From assembly GCF_003935425.1 (NCBI RefSeq), contig NZ_RHQN01000001.1:806001-870000 (forward strand): a stretch of DNA of 64,000 nucleotides, given 5' to 3'. The position numbers and the translations under genes were made by a program. How positions within the stretch are numbered: position 1 is the stretch's first letter; every line of letters starts with the position of its first letter. Shown here piece by piece: positions 44,831-54,468 of the stretch. Below the pieces are notes generated by a model. The model saw only the letters and a list, made by a program, of their open reading frames with translations. It had not been told where the DNA came from and did no database searches. This DNA comes from Pseudomonas sp. v388. GTDB taxonomy: Bacteria; Pseudomonadota; Gammaproteobacteria; Pseudomonadales; Pseudomonadaceae.

Positions 44831-46699
44831 ATGCGCTTCGTTTTTTCATCGCTGATTACCGTAAGCCTTGCCCTGCTCTGGGGCCTGCAACCCCTGTCCG
44901 CCGCCCCGCAACACGCCTTGACCGTCTACGGCGAAGCGCCCCGTTACCCTGCCGACTTTCAGCACTTCGACTATGTCAATCCCGATGCGCCCAAAGGGGG
45001 CAGCATGCGCCGTTCAGCGCTGGAGATCGGCCAGTTCGACCACCTGATGCCATTCACCGACAAAGGCTTGGGCGTGGCGCAGATCAACGGCATGCTGTAC
45101 TCGCCGCTGGCGGTGCGTTCACTGGATGAACCCTACACCGTCTATGGGCTTGTCGCGCAGAAAATGGAACGCGGCCAGGACGGCCTGTCGCTGCGGTTCT
45201 ACCTCAACCCCAAGGCACGCTTCGCCGATGGCACGCCCATCACCGCCAGTGACGTGAAATACACCTACCAGCTGTTGATGACTCAGGGCAGCGTGCAGTA
45301 CCGCACCGAATTTGCGGCAGTCAAGGATGTCCAGGTCGAATCCCCGACTCAAGTGCGCTTCGACTTCAAGCACAACGACAACCGCACCCTGGCGCTGGAT
45401 CTTGCTTCGCTGCCGGTGTTCCCCGAGCACTGGTGGAAAACCCGCGATTTCGCCAACGGCGCGGGCTTTGAAATCCCGCCCGGCAGCGGCCCCTACCGGA
45501 TCGGCCACGTGGACCCGGGCCGCACCATCACTTTCGAACGCGATCCGGACTGGTGGGCCAAGGATCTGCCGGTCAGTCGCGGCCTGTATAATTTCGACCG
45601 GTTCAGCATCGAGTATTTCGGCGACATCGACGTGGCCCGCCAGGTACTCAAGGGCGGTGCCTACGATTACAACCGCGAATTCTCGGCCACCGGCTACTCG
45701 ATTCGTTACGACGGCCCGGCGCTTGCCCAGGGCCTGCTGCAAAAGGCGCATCTGGCCAAGGGCGCGGTGCAGAGTTCCCAAGGGTATGTCTTCAACCTGA
45801 GCAAGCCGATGTTCCAGGACCGCCGGGTGCGCCAGGCGCTGTCTCTGGTGTGGGACTTCGAATGGACCAACCGGCAGATGATGCGCGACATGTACATCCG
45901 CCAGAACAGTTTCTTTTCCAACTCCGAGCTGGCTGCCACACAGCCGCCGACGCCGGCGGAACTGAAGATTCTCGAACCCTTGCGCGGCACGGTGCCCGAG
46001 GAAGTCTTCACCCGGGTCTACACATCACCCAAGACCGACGGCAGCGGCTTTATTCGCGACAAGCAATTGCAGGCGCTGGCGCTGATGCAAGAGGCAGGCT
46101 GGACACCCCGAGGCGACCACCTGGTCAATGCCCGGGGCGAGCCGTTCAGCTTCACGTTCCTGAACGCTCAATCGGGCATCGAGCGGATGCTGCTGCCTTA
46201 CAAACGCAATCTGGCGCAGATCGGCATCCAGTTCGATATCCGGCGTATCGACCCGGCCCAGTACCTGAACCGGGTCATGGCCCGCGACTACGACATGATC
46301 GTCACCGGGTATCCGGTATCGACATCCCCAGGCTCGGACCTTTACAACAATTTCGGCTCGAAGGTGGCCACCGATCCTGGCTCATCCAACTACATGGCGC
46401 TTCAGGACCCCGCCGTCGACACCCTGATCGACGGGCTGATGAAGGCCGATAACAAGCAGACCATGACCGACTACGCTCGCAGCCTGGATCGGGTACTGCA
46501 GTGGAATTACTACTGGATTCCCAATTACTACCCGCCCGGCTCTTCGACCGTGTGGTGGAACCGCTTCGGCATCCCCAGGGTGCAGGCCAGCAATGGTGAA
46601 GCCATCGAAACCTGGTGGGAAGTCAGCCCCACGCCCCTGACCAACGAACAGTTCGCCGCCAGACGCGGCGCCTCGGCACTTGTTTCGGAGATGAAGTGA
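44831..46699 (+). CDS. yejA: Extracellular solute-binding protein, YejA-like
   Basis: 622 residues, family 5 (oligopeptide) binding protein with a signal peptide (FVFSSLITVSLALLWGL...LSAA). The mature part includes GSMRRSALEIGQFDHLMPF and the typical PDWWAKDLPVSRGLYNFDR segment of the YejA/microcin C branch. It starts the four-gene yejABEF set. Ligand is probably a small peptide or peptide antibiotic; exact substrate unknown. The stop is adjacent to the yejB start. Confidence 0.9.
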   Translation: MRFVFSSLITVSLALLWGLQPLSAAPQHALTVYGEAPRYPADFQHFDYVNPDAPKGGSMRRSALEIGQFDHLMPFTDKGLGVAQINGMLYSPLAVRSLDEPYTVYGLVAQKMERGQDGLSLRFYLNPKARFADGTPITASDVKYTYQLLMTQGSVQYRTEFAAVKDVQVESPTQVRFDFKHNDNRTLALDLASLPVFPEHWWKTRDFANGAGFEIPPGSGPYRIGHVDPGRTITFERDPDWWAKDLPVSRGLYNFDRFSIEYFGDIDVARQVLKGGAYDYNREFSATGYSIRYDGPALAQGLLQKAHLAKGAVQSSQGYVFNLSKPMFQDRRVRQALSLVWDFEWTNRQMMRDMYIRQNSFFSNSELAATQPPTPAELKILEPLRGTVPEEVFTRVYTSPKTDGSGFIRDKQLQALALMQEAGWTPRGDHLVNARGEPFSFTFLNAQSGIERMLLPYKRNLAQIGIQFDIRRIDPAQYLNRVMARDYDMIVTGYPVSTSPGSDLYNNFGSKVATDPGSSNYMALQDPAVDTLIDGLMKADNKQTMTDYARSLDRVLQWNYYWIPNYYPPGSSTVWWNRFGIPRVQASNGEAIETWWEVSPTPLTNEQFAARRGASALVSEMK

Positions 46700-47761
46700 A
46701 TGGTGGGTTACATCATCCGACGCCTGCTGCTGATCATTCCCACGCTGCTGTGCATTCTGTTGGTCAATTTCTTCATTGTGCAGGCAGCGCCCGGCGGCCC
46801 GGTGGAACAGGCCGTCGCGCGCCTGCAAGGCATCGGCGGCACCGGCGTGGGGGCTTCTTCGGAAACCACCGGTGGCGGCCATTCACGCGCCTCGCGGGGC
46901 CTGGACCCCAAGCTGATCAAGGAAATCGAACGCCAGTACGGGTTCGACAAGCCGCTGCATGAACGCCTGTGGCTGATGCTCAAGAACTACGCGCAGCTGG
47001 ATTTTGGCACCAGCTTCTTTCGGGGCGCGACGGTGACCGACCTGATCCTGCAGAAGATGCCGGTCTCGCTGTCGCTCGGCTTGTGGGCGACGCTGCTGAC
47101 CTACCTGGTGTCGATCCCGCTGGGCATCCGCAAAGCCGTCAGGCATGGCAGCCAGTTCGATATCTGGAGCAGCACCGCGATCATCATCGGCTACGCCATG
47201 CCTGCGTTTCTGTTCGCCATGCTGCTGGTGGTGGTGTTTTGCGGCGGCACCTCGCTGAACTGGTTTCCGGTGCGGGGCCTGGTGTCGGACAACTTCGACC
47301 AGCTGTCCACCCTGGGCAAGATCGCCGACTATTTCTGGCACCTGGTGCTGCCGGTCAGTGCGCTGGTCGTCGGCGGCTTCGCCACCTTGACGCTGCTGAC
47401 CAAGAACTCCTTCCTCAATGAAATCACCCGCCAGTACGTGACCACGGCACGGGCCAAAGGCATGAGCGAGCGCCGCGTGCTGTACGGACATGTGTTCCGC
47501 AATGCGATGCTGCTGGTGGTGTCGGGTATTCCCCAGGCGTTCATCAGCGTGTTCTTCGCCGGGTCGCTGCTGATCGAAGTGATCTTCTCCCTCGACGGTC
47601 TGGGCCGGATGAGCTACGAGGCGGCGGTATCCAGAGACTATCCGGTGGTGTTCGGTTCGCTGTTCATCTTCACCCTGTTCGGCCTGCTGATAAAGCTGCT
47701 GGGCGACATCTGCTACACCCTGGTCGACCCGCGGATCGACTTCAGCGCGAGGAACGCCTGA
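46700..47761 (+). CDS. yejB: Peptide ABC transporter permease, YejB-like
   Basis: 353 residues with six helices and the EAA loop ([22 protein letters not shown]). A Gly/Ser-rich periplasmic stretch ([19 protein letters not shown]) after the first helix is a YejB trait. It follows yejA with no gap and shares one base with the yejE start. Confidence 0.9.
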   Translation: MVGYIIRRLLLIIPTLLCILLVNFFIVQAAPGGPVEQAVARLQGIGGTGVGASSETTGGGHSRASRGLDPKLIKEIERQYGFDKPLHERLWLMLKNYAQLDFGTSFFRGATVTDLILQKMPVSLSLGLWATLLTYLVSIPLGIRKAVRHGSQFDIWSSTAIIIGYAMPAFLFAMLLVVVFCGGTSLNWFPVRGLVSDNFDQLSTLGKIADYFWHLVLPVSALVVGGFATLTLLTKNSFLNEITRQYVTTARAKGMSERRVLYGHVFRNAMLLVVSGIPQAFISVFFAGSLLIEVIFSLDGLGRMSYEAAVSRDYPVVFGSLFIFTLFGLLIKLLGDICYTLVDPRIDFSARNA

Positions 47762-48783
47762 TGACCAGACTTTCCCCGGTGGCGCGCAGGCGCCTGGAGC
47801 GGTTTCGCAGCAATCGACGCGGCTGGTGGTCGTTATGGCTGTTCTGCGCCCTGTTCGCCCTGACCCTGGGCGGCGAGCTGATCGCCAACGACAAGCCGCT
47901 GCTGCTCAGCTACAAGCACTCGCTCTATTTCCCCGTTTTCAAGCGCTATACCGAAAACCAGTTTGGCGGCGAACTGCCGTTCCAGCCCGATTACCGCAGC
48001 GAATACGTGCGCCGGCTGATCGACAAGGGCGACGGCTGGATGCTGTTCCCACCGATTCCGTTCAGCGCCGACACCCCCAACTACGAGCTGAACATTCCGG
48101 CACCCAGCCCACCCTCTGCCACCAACTGGCTGGGCACCGACGATCAGGCGCGGGATGTCATGGCGCGGGTGATTTTCGGCACCCGGGTGTCGATTCTGTT
48201 CGCCCTGGCGCTGACCGTCATCAGTGCGCTGATCGGCATCGCGGCCGGCGCCCTGCAAGGCTACTACGGCGGCTGGGTCGACCTGATCGGCCAGCGCCTG
48301 CTGGAAGTCTGGTCCGGGCTGCCGGTGCTGTACCTGCTGATCATCCTGTCCGGGTTCGTCGAACCGGACTTCTGGTGGTTGCTGGGCATCATGGCGCTGT
48401 TCTCGTGGCTGGCGCTGGTGGATGTGGTGCGCGCCGAGTTCCTGCGCGGGCGCAACCTTGAATACGTGAAGGCGGCCCGCGCCCTGGGCCTGCCCAACCG
48501 CAAGATTATCCTGCGGCACATCCTGCCCAACGCCATGAACGCGACCCTCAGCTACCTGCCGTTCATTCTGACCGGCGCCATCTCGACCCTCACGGCGCTG
48601 GATTTCCTGGGTTTCGGCATGCCCGCCGGCAGCGCCTCGCTGGGCGAACTGATCGCCCAAGGGAAACAGAACCTTCAAGCGCCGTGGCTGGGCCTGACCG
48701 CGTTCTTCGCCCTGGCGTTGATCCTGACCCTGCTGGTATTCATTGGCGAGGCGCTGCGCGATGCCTTCGACCCGAGGTCCTGA
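47761..48783 (+). CDS. yejE: Peptide ABC transporter permease, YejE-like
   Basis: 340 residues, DppC-type permease with N-terminal helix (WWSLWLFCALFALTLG), a large periplasmic segment and the cytoplasmic EAA loop (KAARALGLPNRKIILRHILPNA). It sits between yejB and the ATPase gene, with one base shared and one base of spacing. Confidence 0.9.
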   Translation: MTRLSPVARRRLERFRSNRRGWWSLWLFCALFALTLGGELIANDKPLLLSYKHSLYFPVFKRYTENQFGGELPFQPDYRSEYVRRLIDKGDGWMLFPPIPFSADTPNYELNIPAPSPPSATNWLGTDDQARDVMARVIFGTRVSILFALALTVISALIGIAAGALQGYYGGWVDLIGQRLLEVWSGLPVLYLLIILSGFVEPDFWWLLGIMALFSWLALVDVVRAEFLRGRNLEYVKAARALGLPNRKIILRHILPNAMNATLSYLPFILTGAISTLTALDFLGFGMPAGSASLGELIAQGKQNLQAPWLGLTAFFALALILTLLVFIGEALRDAFDPRS

Positions 48784-48784
48784 C

Positions 48785-50368
48785 ATGTCCGACAGCCTGA
48801 TCGAAATCCGCGACCTGTGCGTGGCCTTCAACGGTGAGCAGGTGGTGCGCAACCTGAGCCTGGATGTGCGTGCCGGGGAATGCCTGGCGCTGGTGGGTGA
48901 ATCCGGCTCGGGCAAGTCGGTGACCGCCCATTCGATTCTGCAATTGCTGCCCAAGGCCGGGACGCGATGCAGCGGCAGCATCACCTATCGCGGCAAACAA
49001 TTGCTCGGCGCCAGCGACCGGACCCTGCAAGAGCTGCGAGGCAATCGGATCGCAATGATTTTCCAGGAGCCGATGACCTCGTTGAACCCGCTGCACACCA
49101 TAGCCCGGCAAATCGGCGAGACGCTGCTGCTGCACCGCGGGCTCGGCGGGCGTCAGGCCCAGGCACGAATCGTCGAGCTGCTGGAACTGGTCGGCATCCA
49201 GCAACCGCACAAGCGTCTCAAGGCGTACCCCCATGAACTGTCCGGCGGCCAGCGCCAGCGGGTGATGATCGCCATGGCCCTGGCCTGCGAGCCGGAGCTG
49301 CTGATTGCCGACGAGCCGACTACCGCGCTGGACGTCACTGTGCAGCGCAAGATCCTGCTGTTGCTCAAGTCGTTGCAGGAGCGCTTGAACATGTCGCTGC
49401 TGCTGATCAGCCATGACCTGAACCTGGTGCATAGCGTCGCGCAACGGGTGTGCGTGATGCGTGCCGGCGAAATCGTCGAACAGGCCGATTGTCAGTCATT
49501 GTTCAAATCGCCGCAGCACCCTTACAGCCGCCTGCTGCTGGACGCCGAGCCCGCGGGCGAGCCGCTGCCGCGCGATGCCCGGGAAAACGTGCTGGAGGTG
49601 AACAATCTGCGGGTCTGGTTTTCCCTGGCCGGCGGTCTGCTGCGCCGCCATCAGGAATACCTCAAGGCGGTGGATGACATCAGCCTGAATATCGAGCGCG
49701 GCAAGACACTGGGGATCGTCGGTGAGTCCGGCTCGGGCAAATCGACACTTGGTCAGGCAATCCTGCGGCTGCTGGAATCTCGTGGCAGTATCCGTTTCCG
49801 GGGCCAGGCGCTGGAGGGGCTGAGCCAGAAACAGATGCGCCCGTGGCGCAAAGAGATGCAGGTGGTTTTCCAGGACCCTTACGGCAGCCTCAGCCCACGG
49901 ATGTCCGTGGCGCAGATCATTGCCGAAGGCCTGGAGGTCCATAACCGGCTGGACGCGGTTCAGTGCGATATCGAGGTGATCCGTGCCCTGGAAGAAGTGG
50001 GCATCGATCCCCAGAGCCGTCATCGCTACCCCCATGAATTTTCCGGCGGCCAGCGCCAGCGGATCGCCATCGCCCGCGCTCTGGTGCTCAAGCCGGCGCT
50101 GATTCTGCTGGACGAGCCCACGTCGGCGCTGGACCGCACGGTGCAGAAGCAGGTCGTTGCGCTGTTGCGCCAACTTCAGGAGCGGCACGGGCTGACGTAT
50201 CTGTTCATCAGCCACGACCTGGCGGTGGTCAGGGCGCTGGCCCATGATGTGATCGTGGTCAAGGACGGCAAGGTGGTGGAGCGCGGTGCCAGCCACGAAG
50301 TGTTCGATGCGCCGCAACACGCCTACACCCGCGAGCTGCTGGCGGCGGCCCATCCGGGTTTCAACTGA
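48785..50368 (+). CDS. yejF: Peptide ABC transporter ATPase with two nucleotide-binding domains, YejF-like
   Basis: 527 residues with duplicated ABC domains: Walker A GESGSGKSV and GESGSGKST; signatures LSGGQRQRV and FSGGQRQRI; Walker B LLIADEPTTAL and LILLDEPTSAL. Both sites look intact. ATG 48785 was chosen. It is the last gene of the yejABEF set. Confidence 0.92.
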   Translation: MSDSLIEIRDLCVAFNGEQVVRNLSLDVRAGECLALVGESGSGKSVTAHSILQLLPKAGTRCSGSITYRGKQLLGASDRTLQELRGNRIAMIFQEPMTSLNPLHTIARQIGETLLLHRGLGGRQAQARIVELLELVGIQQPHKRLKAYPHELSGGQRQRVMIAMALACEPELLIADEPTTALDVTVQRKILLLLKSLQERLNMSLLLISHDLNLVHSVAQRVCVMRAGEIVEQADCQSLFKSPQHPYSRLLLDAEPAGEPLPRDARENVLEVNNLRVWFSLAGGLLRRHQEYLKAVDDISLNIERGKTLGIVGESGSGKSTLGQAILRLLESRGSIRFRGQALEGLSQKQMRPWRKEMQVVFQDPYGSLSPRMSVAQIIAEGLEVHNRLDAVQCDIEVIRALEEVGIDPQSRHRYPHEFSGGQRQRIAIARALVLKPALILLDEPTSALDRTVQKQVVALLRQLQERHGLTYLFISHDLAVVRALAHDVIVVKDGKVVERGASHEVFDAPQHAYTRELLAAAHPGFN

Positions 50369-50444
50369 CAGGCACGCCCGGACAGACCTCTTGCCGGGCA
50401 AACATTAACAACGGGCATTCTGTGCGGCCAGACGCCGGCTCACA

Positions 50445-50583
50445 GAGGGTGTCTACAAAATCGGCGATGAAGGCAAGACAAGGCGAAAGCGCTCGAAAAA
50501 GCGCAGTTTCCTCAGCGTAATTGAGCATTCGAGCGCGATTTCCACGCAGTGATGTCAAGCGCAGCCATTTTCTAGAGGCCCTC
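50445..50583. repeat. MITE-like element with imperfect terminal inverted repeats
   Basis: About 139 bases. The left end gagggtgtctacaaaatcgg and the reverse complement of the right end gagggcctctagaaaatggc agree at most positions. The inside contains further hairpins (gcgctcgaaaaagcgc). It fills the gap between yejF and the sigma-54 activator and ends about 20 bases before that gene's start. No transposase is encoded. I think copies occur elsewhere in Pseudomonas, from memory only. Confidence 0.65.
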
Positions 50584-50602
50584 TCAAGGATGGAACAACC
50601 CA

Positions 50603-52021
50603 ATGAAAGACAGCGACACCCTCAACGATTACAAGCGGGTGCAGCGCCTGGCGATTCGCTCGCTGTTCGAGATCATCGAGCAGTCCAGCGAAGGCACGGT
50701 GATCGTCGATAAAGATGCACGCATCGTATGGATCAACGAACGCTATGCGCGGCGCTTCGGCCTGCAGGACCCCAGCCTTGCCATCGGCAAACCCTGTGAA
50801 AGCGTGATTCCCGGCAGCCTGTTGCGCCAGGTGGCGCGGGACGGCCAGCCGATCCTGCTGGATATGATGGACACCGCCAAGGATCCACTGGTGGTCATGC
50901 GCTTGCCCATCCATGACGGCGGTGGCTCGCTGATCGGGGCTATCGGCTTTGCCCTGTTCGACGAGCTGCATACATTGTCGCCGCTGCTCAAACGCTACCT
51001 GAGCATGGAGCAGGAACTGGCCACGACCCGTTCGCTGCTCAAGGCGCGCCAGGCCAAGTACAGCTTCGCCCATTTCATCGGCATCAGCGAAGCGACCCTT
51101 GAGGTCAAGCGCCGTGCCCGGCGGGGTGCGGCCGCCGAGTCGCCGGTGCTGTTGCTGGGCGAAACCGGCACCGGCAAGGAACTGCTGGCGCATGCGATCC
51201 ACAATGCTTCGCCGCGCGCCAACGGGCCGTTTGTCAGCATCAACAGCGCGGCGATTCCTGAATCGCTGCTGGAGGCGGAATTTTTCGGCACTGCGCCGGG
51301 CGCTTTCACCGGAGCCGAGCGCAAAGGCCGTGCCGGCAAGCTGAAGATCGCCCAGGGTGGCACGCTGTTTCTCGATGAGATCGGCGATATGCCGCTGGCC
51401 CTGCAAAGCAAGCTGCTGCGGGTGCTGCAGGAAAAGGAGTACGAACCGGTCGGCTCCAACGAGGTGCTGCACAGCGACGTGCGCCTGATCGCCGCCACGT
51501 CCACGGATCTGGAAGCTGCCATCAAACGGGGTGAATTCCGTGCCGACCTGTATTACCGCCTGAACGTGCTGCCGATCCATGTACCGCCGTTGCGCCAGCG
51601 CCTCGAAGACATTCCGGCCCTCAGCGAAGCCATTCTTGAGGAGCTGCGCAGCCGGCACGAACTGGAGGCTGCGGCCCTGACATTGCTGGCTCAGCACGCC
51701 TGGCCCGGCAATATCCGTGAACTGCGCAACGTGCTGGAGCGTGCCGCGCTGCTCAGCGATGATCTGGTGCTGACGGCCAATGACATTCGCGCGGCCATCG
51801 GCTCGCTGGTGCCGGTCAGCGCCGTCGCCGTGCCACCCCTCAATGGCGCGGCCGTGCACGAGACGTTCGGCCAGGCCCGGCAGCGCTTCGAGCGGCAGTT
51901 GATCGAAACCACACTGCTGCAATGTGCGGGCAACGTGATACGCGCCGCCACCCAGCTGGGGCTGGGTCGCTCCACGTTGTACAAGAAGATGGCCGTCCTG
52001 GGCATCGCGGAATCTCCATAG
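50603..52021 (+). CDS. Sigma-54-dependent activator of 3-hydroxybutyrate use, HbcR-like
   Basis: 472 residues. N-terminal PAS-type sensor (IVDKDARIVWINERYARRFG), AAA+ domain with Walker A GETGTGKE, GAFTGAERKG (sigma-54 contact) and Walker B LFLDEIGDM, then a Fis-type helix-turn-helix at the C terminus. The next two genes form a 3-hydroxybutyrate uptake and oxidation pair, the same layout as the hbcR locus. A -24/-12 promoter candidate precedes the permease gene. Confidence 0.83.
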   Translation: MKDSDTLNDYKRVQRLAIRSLFEIIEQSSEGTVIVDKDARIVWINERYARRFGLQDPSLAIGKPCESVIPGSLLRQVARDGQPILLDMMDTAKDPLVVMRLPIHDGGGSLIGAIGFALFDELHTLSPLLKRYLSMEQELATTRSLLKARQAKYSFAHFIGISEATLEVKRRARRGAAAESPVLLLGETGTGKELLAHAIHNASPRANGPFVSINSAAIPESLLEAEFFGTAPGAFTGAERKGRAGKLKIAQGGTLFLDEIGDMPLALQSKLLRVLQEKEYEPVGSNEVLHSDVRLIAATSTDLEAAIKRGEFRADLYYRLNVLPIHVPPLRQRLEDIPALSEAILEELRSRHELEAAALTLLAQHAWPGNIRELRNVLERAALLSDDLVLTANDIRAAIGSLVPVSAVAVPPLNGAAVHETFGQARQRFERQLIETTLLQCAGNVIRAATQLGLGRSTLYKKMAVLGIAESP

Positions 52022-52200
52022 CGGGATATTGCGTCCACTTAGAGAGACTCTGCTCTGACCGCGCTGCGCTGCGGCTCTGCCCGCATGGCCGCAGGCTTTT
52101 CGGCGCCACGGCTGCTTCGTCGTCTACGCTTCGGGACGCAGGCCCGCTCGGCTGGCCGGCCATCAAAAGCAATTTCCTTGAATATCAATGATTTAGTTGT

Positions 52201-52217
52201 CTGGCACGAAACCCGCT
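52201..52217 (+). promoter_or_regulatory. Candidate sigma-54 promoter of the gntP-like gene
   Basis: ctggcacgaaacccgct: TGGCAC at -24 is perfect; five bases later CCGCT stands in for the -12 TTGCT. It lies in the 283-base gap after the sigma-54 activator gene, 88 bases before the permease start. Confidence 0.55.
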
Positions 52218-52304
52218 ATGACGTTCACTGCCGTGCAAACGCCTGCCGCGGCAATGAAGCGGGCCACCCGCGCATTAAAAAAACAATAACGACTGGAGAA
52301 ACCG

Positions 52305-53696
52305 ATGAGCGTACTCATCGCACTGGCAGCACTCACGCTGTTGATGGTCGCCGCCTACCGCGGCTACAGCGTCATCCTCTTCGCCCCCATCGCCGCCCTC
52401 GGTGCAGTCCTGTTGACCGACCCGGCTGCCGTGGCACCTGCCTTCACCGGGGTGTTCATGGACAAGATGGTCGGCTTCATCAAACTGTATTTCCCGGTGT
52501 TCGTGCTGGGCGCGGTATTCGGCAAACTGATCGAGCTGTCGGGATTCTCACGCTCCATCGTCGCAGCGGCCATCGGCCTGCTGGGCACGCGTCAGGCGAT
52601 GCTGGTGATCGTACTGGTCTGTGCGCTGCTCACCTACGGCGGCGTTTCGCTGTTCGTGGTGGTGTTCGCGGTCTACCCGTTCGCCGCCGAGATGTTTCGC
52701 CAGAGCAATATCCCCAAGCGCCTGATTCCGGCCACCATCGCCCTGGGTGCGTTCTCCTTCACCATGGATGCGCTGCCCGGCACGCCGCAGATCCAGAACA
52801 TCATCCCCACCACGTTTTTCAACACCACCGCCTGGGCCGCGCCCTGGCTGGGCGTGATCGGCACGGTGTTCGTGTTCTGCGCCGGCATGCTCTACCTGCA
52901 ACGCCAGCGCAACAAGGCGCAGCGCGCCGGCGAGGGCTACGGCTCAGAGCTGCGTAACGAGCCGGAAACCGCCGAGGACATCCGCCTGCCGAATCCATGG
53001 ATCGCGTTGTCGCCGCTGCTGCTGGTGGGCCTGATGAACCTGCTGTTCACCTGGTGGATTCCGCAGTGGTACGGCAAGACCCACACCCTGGCGTTGCCGG
53101 GCATGACCGCGCCGGTACAGACCGAGATCGCCAAGCTCACGGCCATCTGGGCGGTGGAAGCGGCCTTGCTGGTCGGCATTGTGATGGTATTGGTATTCGC
53201 CTTCGGCACGATCCGCAACAAATTGGCCGAAGGCAGCAAGAGCGCGGTCAGCGGTGCGCTGCTGGCGGCCATGAACACCGCCTCGGAGTACGGCTTCGGC
53301 GCCGTGATCGCTTCGCTGCCCGGTTTCCTGGTGCTGGCCAACGGGCTGAAAAGCATTCCCAATCCGTTGGTCAACGAGGCGGTCACCGTCACGTTACTGG
53401 CCGGGATTACCGGCTCGGCGTCGGGCGGCATGAGCATCGCCCTGGCCGCCATGTCCCAGACCTTCATCGATGCGGCCAATGCCGCGAACATCCCTCTGGA
53501 AGTGCTGCATCGGGTGGCATCCATGGCCAGCGGCGGCATGGACACCCTGCCCCACAACGGCGCGGTGATCACGCTGCTGGCAGTGACCGGCCTGACCCAT
53601 CGGCAAGCCTACAAAGACATTTTCGGCATCACCCTGATCAAGACCCTGGCGGTATTCGTCGTCATCGGCACGTTCTACGCCACCGGTATCGTTTGA
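52305..53696 (+). CDS. GntP-family permease, probable 3-hydroxybutyrate transporter
   Basis: 463 residues with about twelve helices; GntP-family hydrophobic pattern (LTLLMVAAYRGYSVILFAPI, VIGTFYATGIV at the end). The neighbour downstream is 3-hydroxybutyrate dehydrogenase and upstream is a sigma-54 activator, so import of 3-hydroxybutyrate is the most likely role. Start ATG 52305 follows ctggag. Confidence 0.85.
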   Translation: MSVLIALAALTLLMVAAYRGYSVILFAPIAALGAVLLTDPAAVAPAFTGVFMDKMVGFIKLYFPVFVLGAVFGKLIELSGFSRSIVAAAIGLLGTRQAMLVIVLVCALLTYGGVSLFVVVFAVYPFAAEMFRQSNIPKRLIPATIALGAFSFTMDALPGTPQIQNIIPTTFFNTTAWAAPWLGVIGTVFVFCAGMLYLQRQRNKAQRAGEGYGSELRNEPETAEDIRLPNPWIALSPLLLVGLMNLLFTWWIPQWYGKTHTLALPGMTAPVQTEIAKLTAIWAVEAALLVGIVMVLVFAFGTIRNKLAEGSKSAVSGALLAAMNTASEYGFGAVIASLPGFLVLANGLKSIPNPLVNEAVTVTLLAGITGSASGGMSIALAAMSQTFIDAANAANIPLEVLHRVASMASGGMDTLPHNGAVITLLAVTGLTHRQAYKDIFGITLIKTLAVFVVIGTFYATGIV

Positions 53697-53705
53697 GGAA
53701 TAGAC

Positions 53706-54467
53706 ATGAATCTGCAAGGCAAGACAGCATTGGTCACCGGTTCCACCAGCGGCATTGGCCTGGGCATCGCCCAGGTGCTGGCCCAGGCCGGCGCCGACCT
53801 GATCCTCAACGGCTTCGGCGACGCCTCGGCGGCGGTGACCGAGGTGCAGCGCTTCGGCGGCAAGGTCGGCCACCACCCGGCCGACGTCAGCGACCCGGCG
53901 CAGATCGCCGACATGATCGCCTACGCCCAGCGAGAGTTCGGGGGCGTGGACATTCTGGTCAACAACGCCGGCATCCAGCACGTCGACAGCGTTGAAGACT
54001 TCCCCATCGAACGTTGGGACTCGATCATCGCCATCAACCTGTCTTCGGTGTTCCACAGCATGCGGCTGAGCCTGCCGGGCATGCGCGACAAAGGCTGGGG
54101 GCGAATCGTCAATGTCGCCTCGGTGCACGGGCTGGTGGGCTCGACCGGCAAGGCGGCCTATGTCGCCGCCAAGCACGGGGTGATCGGCCTGACCAAGGTG
54201 GTGGGCCTGGAGACCGCGCGCAGTAATGTGACCTGCAATGCCATCTGCCCGGGCTGGGTACTGACGCCGCTGGTGCAGCAACAGATCGACAAGCGCGGTG
54301 GCGATCCGGATCAGGCGCGGCAGGATCTATTGGCCGAGAAACAGCCGTCGCTGGAGTTCGTCACCCCGCAGCAGTTGGGGGAACTGGTGCTGTTCCTGTG
54401 CAGCGATGCCGCGACCCAGGTGCGGGGCGCGGCCTGGAATGTGGACGGCGGCTGGCTGGCGCAATGA
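53706..54467 (+). CDS. bdhA: 3-hydroxybutyrate dehydrogenase
   Basis: 253 residues, classical SDR with cofactor loop TGSTSGIGLG, NNAG motif, catalytic Ser in NVASVHG and YVAAKHG as YxxxK. It oxidises (R)-3-hydroxybutyrate to acetoacetate with NAD. It lies 9 bases after the permease gene. Annotation rests on family resemblance and locus. Confidence 0.88.
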   Translation: MNLQGKTALVTGSTSGIGLGIAQVLAQAGADLILNGFGDASAAVTEVQRFGGKVGHHPADVSDPAQIADMIAYAQREFGGVDILVNNAGIQHVDSVEDFPIERWDSIIAINLSSVFHSMRLSLPGMRDKGWGRIVNVASVHGLVGSTGKAAYVAAKHGVIGLTKVVGLETARSNVTCNAICPGWVLTPLVQQQIDKRGGDPDQARQDLLAEKQPSLEFVTPQQLGELVLFLCSDAATQVRGAAWNVDGGWLAQ

Positions 54468-54468
54468 A

